Part shown: piece by piece, positions 8,981-16,583 of the stretch | Position numbering within the stretch: the stretch's first letter is position 1 | Layout of the letters: every line of letters begins with the position of its first letter | Assembly (NCBI GenBank): GCA_000697455.1 | Contig: JNET01030569.1 | Span: 1 to 16,583, forward strand | Source: Basidiobolus heterosporus B8920 | Taxonomy: Eukaryota; Basidiobolomycota; Basidiobolomycetes; Basidiobolales; Basidiobolaceae | DNA: 16,583 nucleotides | Reading direction: 5' to 3' | The notes under the pieces: model-generated | Database searches by the model: none | Seen by the model: the letters and a program-made list of their open reading frames with translations, nothing else | What the model was told of the DNA's origin: nothing | Made by a program: the position numbers and the translations under genes

Positions 8981-11234
8981 ATGGACGCTAGGCTAACTAG
9001 ATACATAAATGACCCTATTCATGTAGGCTGAAAGTTATGAACTTGAAATGGTTTAATTCTCTCTTCATTAACTATATTGCCTTCTCCTGGTGTTGTTTAT
9101 TAAAGGGATATATCAACATCGATGAGCTTTGTTCGGATGTGATTGACACTGAACAATTTCAACGCTTGCGTTACCTCAAGCAACTCGGGTCGGCATATTT
9201 TGTTTTCCCGGGTGCTAGCCACAATCGTTTCGAACATTCTATCGGTAAGCTCGATATGTATGCCAAGCTCCACTAAAATGTAGCATTACTCACCAATCAC
9301 TGGGTATATCTCAAGGTGTTTCCCATCTTGCTGGAACTCTCATTGAACGTCTAAAAGCCGGCCAGCCCGAGTTGGAAATCAATGAGCAGGATATAAAATG
9401 CGTAAAGTTGGCTGGGCTGTGCCATGATTTAGGTAGGTATAACCTATTTTTCGTCAGCATACATATTGAAGGTCTTTCTTTTAGGTCATGGCCCCTTTAG
9501 TCACATATTCGATAATGAATTTATTCCTCGATCAAGGCAAGTTTTGTGAACCTTGTATGCTCGTCTTTCCAAAGCATTCAAAAAAAATATTCGGAACGTT
9601 TCTTTTATAATGCCCGAAAAATTAATGAATCTATACTAAAGACCCGACATCGTCTGGTCTCACGAGCAGGCTTCTGAAATGATGCTAGAGAACCTGATTG
9701 AAGAAAACAATATTGATATCGATAAACAAGAGATAGATTTTATTAAAGATCTTATAACCGGAGAGTCACGTTCGGTGAGGTAAACCGATGAGCTTAGAAT
9801 ATAATTCTTTGAGACACGAAGATCATTAACAATTCAGCTAAATTTTATCCAGCCAGCAGCATGAAAAGCGTTTTCTCTTTGACATTGTCGCTAACAAAAG
9901 AAACTCGGTTGATGTGGACAAATTCGACTATATTGAACGCGACTGCTACAACCTTGGGATAAAAAGCAGTTACGATTCATCAAGGTATAAAGAAGACAAC
10001 TGGCCGAGCGTCTCATGAGCTGAACTAAAGTTCTCTATTTAGATTGATGACCTTCAGTCGAGTGATTGATAATCAAATCTGCTTCAACCATAAGGAGGTT
10101 TACAACCTATATGAAATGTTTCATACTAGATATAGTCTTTTTAAAAGAATATATACACATCGCGTTGGTAAATAGATATATCTAGTCATATATTAGCCTG
10201 ATGTGTTTACTGACTAATTATTTGTTACTCGGAAGGCAAATCAATTGAATATATGATCACCGATGCTATGGTTGCCGCTGACCCATTCCTCCATATATCC
10301 AAAGCAATTGATAATCCACAAGACTATTTGCATCTTACAGACGACGTCTTAAAAGAAATAGAAAGGTCGAAGACGGATGTAAGAGTCTCAATACCTCCAC
10401 TTAAAATATTGCCATGCTTATCCAAGGCTTACTGCCACCAAAGGAACTTCTGCCCGCTAGACAAATTATCAAACGCATTCGACAACGGCAGTTATATAAG
10501 TTTGTAGATGAATTCATAATTCCAAGCGAGCTCAAGCAATACCTAACCAAGGTAGATAGTTCTATCGTTTTCTTGGTGTGAACCTTGCTAATCGCTTTAC
10601 TATCCTTTAAGTCCATGGTCAACGAGGGAGAGATTATTGCTCAACAGAAGAGTGGAGATAACATTAAAATAGAAGATGTTATTGTAGAGTGGCTATCAAT
10701 CAACTACGGCAAAACAAGTCAAAACCCAGTCGATTCCATTAAATTCTTCTCCAGATTTAGTAGTGAAGGTATGTGTGCCATCTAATCACAAACAGAAGCA
10801 AGGAAACCTCGTAACGTGTTTGACACTACCAGAGGCATTCTCCGTTCCGAAAACCAAAGTTAGCTACCTAGTCCCTGAGCATTTTGAAGAGATCGTTATC
10901 CGAGTATTCGCAAGAGATGTGACTAAGGTATCTTAGCAGATTGTTGACAGTTATATGGCTTTGTCTCTGATCTGACAATCAACAACACCAGGTACAACAA
11001 ATACAAATTGCATTCAGAAAGCTCCTGAAACACTTCAAGGGACGGATCCCGGAATCCCCCGATGTCAACCTTGAGCCCAATTGTGCTCATACCTATCCCA
11101 ACAATTTCAAAAGTCCATCAAAGCGGCGCTATGAACAACCAGACTTTCTAGGATCTAGCCCTCCCAAAATATTCAATAATAACGACACGCTTTGTAAAAA
11201 CGGCAAGATCAGACTTGATTTTGCTAGTATCTAA
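8981..11234 (+). CDS. SAMHD1-like HD-domain dNTP triphosphohydrolase
   Basis: Twelve exons join in frame to 496 aa: 8981-9022, 9106-9244, 9316-9432, 9485-9536, 9642-9779, 9853-9984, 10043-10167, 10236-10378, 10444-10551, 10612-10768, 10833-10927 and 10992-11234. The HD metal site is intact: FEHS (H58), CHDLGHG (H97, D98) and VDVDKFD (D185). H106 and H124 match further conserved histidines of SAMHD1. Other family landmarks are [64 protein letters not shown]-like [13 protein letters not shown] and [18 protein letters not shown]. Proteins of this family cleave dNTPs to nucleoside and triphosphate. There is no SAM domain; the protein begins a few residues before the catalytic core. The tail after about residue 425 is polar and Lys/Asn/Pro-rich. 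One intron (9537-9641) has a GC donor. The exon 5/6 boundary is uncertain because of clustered splice sites. Confidence 0.9.
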
Positions 11235-11772
11235 AACACACGCCTACAATCTCTGATTTCCCATGATATTTGCCATTCGCTTTTTGGATTCGTGCTTTCC
11301 GACATAAAATTGATATCCCCTTTAAGCTTTAAAATCCTTTGTCATTGTTAAATAGAAACCGCTATTTTTTATTCTAGTGCACGCTGAAGCACAGAGATCA
11401 TCTATGTTCACGATCGTAATAATGTTTATTATCAGAATACATAAATTAGGATTAGGTAAAGCATCCTTGATTAAATGGAACGAATTTGGTATCTAAAAAA
11501 TGGGGGAGGGAAGAGAAAGTAGGGTCCCGAATTTTAATGTGATTGAGAAAATTTCTTTCTAATTATGACCTTTGGAAGGATAGTCAGTTTACTCCAACAC
11601 TTTTACGAAAGCCCCAGGATTAGCGTTCTATTTACCAAGGTATGAAAAATTTGTGATATCCATTTTCACCAGATATAAGTCCATTGTCTGCTCCTACTCC
11701 AATAAGCAACAAACTATTCTCTAGAGAATACCTTGAGTAACATAATCCTTTTTGTACTGATTGGACATTAGT
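11235..11772. other. Intergenic region, HD gene to mitochondrial S16
   Basis: No gene seen. It contains an A/T-rich inverted repeat, TAATAA-TGT-TTATTA (11417-11431), and no clear AATAAA after the HD gene stop. A minus-strand open stretch at 11632-11829 overlaps the next gene and shows no family similarity. Confidence 0.4.
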
Positions 11773-12148
11773 ATGGTTGTTCGTATTCGTCTTACTCGCC
11801 TTGGTCGTAAAAACCTTCCCTTCTACCACATGGTAGTTGCCAATGCAAAATCACCACGCGACCGCAAACATTTAGAGCAACTCGGTACTTATAACCCACT
11901 TCCCGATACTGAAGGTATCAAGCATGTAAGCATGAATGTGGAGCGAGTAAAGTATTGGCTTTCAGTTGGTGCTCAACCTTCTGATCCTGTTCAAAAACTT
12001 CTCTCCAAGGTAAACTAACTTTCTGAAATGTTCCCACTATTTAAACTAGCAGATACTCACAATGCTCACTCTATAGGCTGGAATCATTCCAACCAGACCG
12101 AAACCAACCCCCAAGAACTCCGGAACGTCGGGTAAAGTTCAGCATTAG
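11773..12148 (+). CDS. MRPS16: Mitochondrial small-subunit ribosomal protein bS16m
   Basis: Two exons (11773-12009 and 12077-12148), with an intron from GTAAAC to CTATAG, give 102 aa. The start is ATG at 11773; four more upstream codons are open but begin TTG. The S16 fold is evident: VVRIRLTRLGRKNLPFYHMV at residues 2-21, SPRDRKHLEQLGTYNP, then [29 protein letters not shown]. The tail PTRPKPTPKNSG is short and proline/basic-rich. Bacterial-type S16 in a nuclear gene means a mitoribosomal protein. As in other eukaryotes there is no long presequence, so the basic N-terminus may serve for import. Confidence 0.92.
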
Positions 12149-12820
12149 ATATAGAAAAAGACGGATATACTACCTGTTTCGTTATGTTTGTCTTTTTGTT
12201 GAGCAAACAATGTCCCCTTTTTACCTTCACCGACCATACATTCCCTTGCATCTTTATTCATAACTCTCCATGCCTTTGGTACCTTGGTTTTTATCATTAA
12301 ATACATCCGTTTTATGGTGTATTCAAGCATCCCACTATTTATCACAGGAACTATTGACTGAAACGATCAAATATGCAGAATTTGAAACCTGAATTATGGG
12401 CACTGGAAACTAGTCAAATGAAATAGGATATCAAGTGACAAGTTGGTAGGTGCCATGGGTATAGAAAAGTATTGGGCTTATCGAGTGCTCGTTGATTTAC
12501 TCATGGGGAGTAGTTTCCGATCAATCACGTGCTGAGAGGTCGTTTCGGATGGGCCTCGGAATCTCAACATGACATAAGGGCCTAGGCTTTAGTGTAGCAT
12601 CTAATGGGGTTAAGGTTGGTTGGAGGCTTAAGGGTAACAGTAGTGGTATAACATTATGGGAAACGCTACCGAGAACAACTATTCAATGGTCATACCGTAA
12701 GGTTACCTTAGAATTCCAGTAACGTTCAGGTTGGGGGACACTGCGTGAAATCCTTTAAATGAATCTCGAGAGCATAGATACCTTTCATTGTTTTACGTTG
12801 GAGCAGGTCTTTCAGTAAAC
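12149..12820. promoter_or_regulatory. Intergenic region upstream of the truncated hemoglobin
   Basis: No gene visible. A 13-bp near-perfect palindrome, TAAGGTTACCTTA (12698-12710), could be a protein-binding site. TTTAAA at 12754-12759 is a weak TATA-like element about 60 bp before the tandem array. Several G-rich runs occur between 12540 and 12740. A minus-strand open frame at 12145-12345 has no recognisable content. Confidence 0.4.
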
Positions 12821-12932
12821 ACTCGATCTCATTTCCTACTTTCAAACCACTCGATCTCATTTCCTACTTTCAAACCACTCGATCTCATTTCCTACTTTCA
12901 AACCACTCGATCTCATTTCCTACTTTCAAACC
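12821..12932. repeat. Four perfect 28-bp tandem repeats abutting a start codon
   Basis: Units begin at 12821, 12849, 12877 and 12905 with no mismatch. Each contains ACTCGATCTCATTTCC and then TACTTTCAAACC, so the strand is pyrimidine-rich. The fourth unit ends at 12932, and the A of the hemoglobin ATG is the next base. No spacers are present, so this is not a CRISPR array. Probably 5' UTR or core promoter. Confidence 0.97.
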
Positions 12933-13478
12933 ATGAACCCTTGTAGTAAGGATGACCCGAAGTCAAACTTAGTTTGCCACCAACAGAACGCTCGTCATGC
13001 ACAAATCAGATCTTCCGCTTATCTCCAAGCTGTTGCAGAAAATGCATTATCACCAGGGGACGAGTCACTACTCGCCCTATTGGGTGAGCACCGGGTAGAG
13101 CAGATGGTCGAGCTTTTCTATAATTATAACCTGAAAGATGAGGTTACCCGGGAGTTTTTTCAAGGGGTGAACATCGAAAGACTACAACGTATGCAAACAC
13201 GATTCCTAGTTCATATCCTAGGCGGACATCCCATGAACACAGGGAAGATGAGGTCAGCACACCGACGTCTATTGGACCTTGGGGACGTTCATTTTGACGC
13301 ATTCTTAGCCAACATTCAACGGGCCTGTCATGAACTTAAATTCACTCCCAAAGTAACCCATCGAATCCTGACCGCCGCGGAAGCTACTCGAGCAGACGTG
13401 CTTGGACGGAATCCATATTTAAGATTAAAGAGCTCACGACAATGCCTCAAGGATCACGACTCCACAGTCTCTCGTTAA
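12933..13478 (+). CDS. Truncated hemoglobin, group 1 (TrHb1/HbN-like)
   Basis: Uninterrupted ORF of 181 aa. The globin part runs from about residue 46 to 160, with 45 extra residues before and 20 after. Alignment by eye to cyanobacterial GlbN and mycobacterial HbN gives the heme pocket: Phe62-Tyr63 (B9-B10), FFQGVNIERLQ (C/E region), Leu84 (E7), Gln88 (E11), Phe91 (E14), GG at 97-98, and proximal His110 (F8) in SAHRRLLDL. HFDAFLANIQRACHEL (helix G) and helix H follow. The Tyr B10, Leu E7 and Gln E11 set matches HbN, a protein that oxidises NO with O2; that role here is inference. The first AB-loop Gly-Gly is GE, and the Tyr of the EF loop is Asn102. It is the only intronless multi-hundred-base gene here apart from RPS19's coding part, and its GC content in sampled lines is about 45-50%. 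The N-terminus is not a clear targeting peptide. Confidence 0.85.
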   Translation: MNPCSKDDPKSNLVCHQQNARHAQIRSSAYLQAVAENALSPGDESLLALLGEHRVEQMVELFYNYNLKDEVTREFFQGVNIERLQRMQTRFLVHILGGHPMNTGKMRSAHRRLLDLGDVHFDAFLANIQRACHELKFTPKVTHRILTAAEATRADVLGRNPYLRLKSSRQCLKDHDSTVSR

Positions 13479-13951
13479 GATAACTCAATCACCCTTCACT
13501 AGACATAGACAATCATCGATGACAGCCAAAAGCCACTCCCTACTGTCACCATTTCATGGCTCTCATCCGCTTTCCTTTCATTTCAACATTTACTCACAGA
13601 TAAATGAATTTCATCAAGCACTAGGTATGACAACAGTAGCTTAGAGTGGTACTTTTTTGATACAAGCATATGGATATTTGTCAAGCACATCTAGTCACTA
13701 GGGTAATATGCCAACCACAATATCATAATCAAAAATTAATCCTGCCTTTTAACTCAGGATAATGCTAAGCAATAAGAGGAAGTATCTATGTTGATTGTTG
13801 CAAGATCTTAGCAGTTACAGAATGTAATTTGGTGAATCAAAGGATATATGGTTTCAGCTGAAAACTACTAGAAGTGGTTTATTAATAAAAAGTTAAGTTA
13901 TTACTCAAGTCTTTTAATACAACTGTACATGAACTTACTCTGATGAAGATG

Positions 13952-13982
13952 TAAGGCTATGAGCTGAAGCTCAGTAGCCTTA
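13952..13982. repeat. Hairpin with 14-bp arms and one bulge
   Basis: TAAGGCTATGAGCT pairs with AGCTCA plus TAGCCTTA, with a two-base centre (GA at 13966-13967) and an unpaired G at 13974. It is followed by TAAAAA. It may be the core of a fold-back element or an RNA hairpin; nothing decides between them. Confidence 0.7.
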
Positions 13983-14494
13983 AAAATCAGATTGAGTGGT
14001 GATGGGGGAATAACAAAAGGTAATAATTGAACTTCATCAACTTGTAAAGTTGAATGGATGTGTGGCTTGGCTGGAACAAAGAAAGGTGTGTGTTATCTTA
14101 AGTGATTCTGCCAGAGATTAGTCTATTACTCTTCATAGGCTTCCATTGGTTTCTCAGAAACCTTGACACACAAAGTAGATCTTATCACTGGCTCTGAGCT
14201 AAACAGCCTGTTTAAACAAGATTTGGGGTTGGTATTTAGAGCATTTACTCATTGGGGAACCAGTGGGTTCCATGACTTCTGAAGCCTAAGATGTGATCTT
14301 TTCCTTAATTAGAGGATCCTAATAGAAATTGGCAACTAGCCAAATGCTATGAACAAACCAAGGCAGGAGAAGAAACCAAGCAGGACAAGGCAAGAATGAC
14401 TTAGGTGCAGACTGACCAGGCAACGACAAGAACTGAAATCTGGTAGGAATGCATATTGTTAACCTGTGTTTAGTGGTCATGGTAGTGATTGCTG

Positions 14495-14647
14495 GGGGAG
14501 GGAAAGTCACCAATCAGGTGAAATTATTATTTCAATAAATTTATATAAAGAAGCCATATGCTACAAATGTAGCTTTTAAAATCCAAGTAGGCAGATCATT
14601 AGAAACACTGAGGGTTAGGGGAGGGAAAGTCACCAAGAGGGTGAAAT
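14495..14647. repeat. Direct repeat of a 30-bp motif, two copies 123 bp apart
   Basis: Copies at 14495-14524 and 14618-14647 match at 27 of 30 bases. Both begin GGGGAGGGAAAGTCACCAA and end GGTGAAAT, and each is followed by a T/A-rich stretch containing TATTT. The pattern could mark ends of a short inserted element or a partial tandem duplication of about 123 bp; the DNA between the copies was not matched to anything. Confidence 0.75.
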
Positions 14648-14698
14648 CTTTATTTGTAACAAGTAATTACACTGACTAACTATAACTAAAGAAGGCAG

Positions 14699-15788
14699 TT
14701 AAGAGGAAGGAAACCTCTGAAGTAAATAATCTAACCCATATCTTGTTTCTTGTTGAAGATGACATTCTATTAAATGGAGTTCTTCTTGTGAAAAAATGAA
14801 ATTCAAGGGCTTAGGAGGAATAATAAATTGGAGGTGAGTCTTATCAACCCTATTCATTATAGAGCAGAACCCATGTATTAGATGACTCAAGAAAGGAGTG
14901 TGAGCTCTAAGTCAGCTGTGCCACATGTCTGATAGGTGATCTTTGTGAGTATTCAAAGTGCGTTAGTTCCTTTTTTTACTATGGTAGTTATTCTCATATC
15001 AGATTTCCGATCTAATTCTTACTTTAATCCTTGATCGCGTTCTTAAAACGATCATCTTATCCCATACTAAATCGCGCATATCTTGTTGTTTATCACACCT
15101 CTATATTGTTTGTATTATCTTTACTTATTACGTACAATGATATACATGAATGTTTAGTGAAGAATTGTATAAGAAGAAGAAATGATAATAAAGAAAGAGG
15201 GTCTGTTTATTGGAGAAAGAAATTACTCATCCTTCTGCAAGTTCACACTACTACCTTCTATCGGAGCTATTGAGAACAAGGTACGTTGATCTGACCAAGC
15301 TCTCCCACCTATTAGGATCAGCGGAACCACAATCTTCAGCAACAAGGGAAGGCTTTTTAGCTTTGAGCATTTAGTAGCCAACTCCAATACCGGGGATGAA
15401 CCAGCCAGAATTTGCCAGCAGGAAGACTTAAGAGAGCAGGGATTTTGCAGCCAGCCCTTGATCAAAGGATTATGGGATTTCAGAAGTGTCACAAAAAAGG
15501 CAGCTTGTAGTAAAAAATATGGATTTGATAGGAATAGATGCCAATAGCATCATTGAGTACATGAATGTGGGGAGAAGAGGGCAGGTCAGGGACCAATGCC
15601 CTATTACAGTAGTTGAGAAACCTGCCAAGCTTGTGATAGTCTCTTATTGATAGGGGAAGAATATGTATCCCAAACTCAAGTACTTGAATCATATATTTTT
15701 CAGAAGTAGAGGGATCTTCAGGAATGGAGTGATTGTAGTCACAACATTTGGAAGTTTTTGAAGAGCTTGACAAGCTATTTGAAACCAT
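14699..15788 (-). other. Possible decayed coding remnants, minus strand, unknown family
   Basis: Three minus-strand open stretches (15788-15489, 15492-15223 and 14890-14699) have a more protein-like composition than their surroundings. Examples are LRDYHKLGRFLNYC-like and SQEELHLIECHLQQ-like words. They are in more than one frame, and an A/T-rich piece (about 14966-15230) lies between two of them. I do not recognise a family and found no known catalytic motif. They may be remains of a mobile element or chance reading frames. Given the surrounding repeats, a fossil element is the better guess. Confidence 0.25.
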
Positions 15789-15980
15789 TAGCTCAGATGG
15801 AGCTTACTGTGCACTCTGTATTGGCAGAAGGGTAGGCCCAGAGAAGTGGCAGTCTATTGAGGCTGCAGAGAGCAATGAGTAATAGTAACTGAGCAGCCTA
15901 TGGGAACTATTTTGGAGGTAGATAGAGCAAGATTGTTCTAGGATAGGTAATATTGAATAACCCTATGAAAATTAATTCCG

Positions 15981-16007
15981 TCAGATCCAGATCAGATCTG
16001 GATCTGA
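15981..16007. repeat. Perfect 13+1+13 inverted repeat
   Basis: TCAGATCCAGATC, one A, then GATCTGGATCTGA. The arms are exact reverse complements and carry the internal period GATC. Such a sequence can form a strong hairpin and may mark the edge or core of a mobile element. A related word, CTGGATCCGTGATCA, occurs near the window end (16555-16569). Confidence 0.9.
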
Positions 16008-16583
16008 TTTGTATGATCCCTCCATAGAATTGTTAGGTCACCAGCTAGTTGTTAATTATTAGGTGAGCTGCTGGTTTTTTGACATTTTTATGATGGTATT
16101 CATGTGGTATTTATCCAGTAGCCATACATCTATTATTTTTTTTATCCCGGTGCCATCCATCACATTTATATAGCGGTATTTCTGCATTATGTGTTCAAAT
16201 ACTTTTATTTATTTTGTATTCCACTGATCCACCTTTCTCCTGCGGATTATTTCACTTATAATGAGTGTTGAAAAATACCAAATATTTGCTCTTGCTCACT
16301 GCTACATATGCACAAATTTGATCCAACAGGCACAATTCAACTACATCTACATACTTCCCTTCCATACACTCATTGGCAAAATTACTATACATGCTGTATG
16401 TTTTATAACACATGCACTTTGCTAGTTAATGGTACCTTGTGCTGGTGGAAACCATAATGAGTTGTTGTACTTGCACAAACACTTGCTATGTATTCAGCCA
16501 AACCCTATGAGAAATTGCGGTCAGAATACCAGCAGAAAATCGGCTGATTTTTTTCTGGATCCGTGATCACCACAAAAATACCG
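16008..16583. other. A/T-rich non-coding tail of the window
   Basis: No gene, RNA gene or clear repeat boundary recognised. It is T-rich on the plus strand up to about 16270. It may continue the repeat-derived region past the window end. Confidence 0.4.

Larger units (their letters stand above)
13479..14693. other. Gene-poor region with short inverted repeats
   Basis: No supported gene. AATAAA near 13883, 400 nt past the hemoglobin stop, is a distant polyadenylation candidate. Short hairpins include GGTTTC-TCA-GAAACC (14148-14162) and GGAACC-AGTG-GGTTCC (14256-14271). These and the larger hairpin at 13952 suggest old mobile or repeat DNA, but no element family was recognised. Confidence 0.4.

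Noticed and set aside
12145-12345. Minus-strand 66-aa frame after the S16 gene
   Set aside because: No similarity, no promoter, and it overlaps the S16 stop region; chance length in A/T-rich DNA.
12821-12932. CRISPR-like array
   Set aside because: Units are directly contiguous with no spacers and the genome is eukaryotic.
13479-16583. tRNA or rRNA genes in the gene-poor tail
   Set aside because: I looked for B-box-like GGTTCRANNCC words and conserved rRNA strings and saw none.

Overview
This is eukaryotic nuclear DNA, most likely from an early-diverging filamentous fungus. Seven of the eight gene calls are cut by short introns (about 57-172 nt) with GTRNGT donors, YAG acceptors and branch sites such as TACTAAC and CTAAT. 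Gene content is fungal-like: a YIA6-type NAD+ carrier, cytosolic RPS18 and RPS19, ALG6, a secreted fungal-type M20 metallopeptidase, a SAMHD1-like HD phosphohydrolase, mitochondrial S16 and a group-1 truncated hemoglobin. I cannot name the genus from sequence alone. All exon joins below were made by hand: they keep frame and match family sequence, but no transcript data support them.

Layout. 1-289 (+): last exons of a probable bHLH-zipper regulator. 650-1881 (-): mitochondrial NAD+ carrier, 6 exons, 296 aa. 2310-3011 (-): RPS18, 3 coding exons. 3012-3575: divergent promoter shared by RPS18 and RPS19, with three 35-bp tandem repeats and TATA/pyrimidine-tract signals. 3576-4007 (+): RPS19. 4316-6334 (+): ALG6, 9 exons, 491 aa. 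6508-8141 (-): M20 peptidase, 8 exons, 374 aa, convergent with ALG6. 8981-11234 (+): SAMHD1-like protein, 12 exons, 496 aa. 11773-12148 (+): mitochondrial S16. 12821-12932: four perfect 28-bp repeats that end exactly at the start codon of the intronless truncated hemoglobin, 12933-13478 (+). 13479-16583: no convincing gene. This last stretch holds hairpins, a repeated 30-bp motif, weak minus-strand coding-like segments and a perfect 13+1+13 inverted repeat, and it looks like repeat-derived accessory DNA.

The genes do not form one pathway. They are mainly housekeeping: cytosolic and mitochondrial translation, N-glycan assembly in the ER, mitochondrial NAD+ supply and dNTP control. The most distinctive locus is the truncated hemoglobin. 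It lacks introns in an intron-rich block, carries a TrHb1-type heme pocket, and has a tandem array fused to its start codon. The RP promoter array and the globin array both contain a CTCRATCT core, which may be a shared regulatory word or chance.
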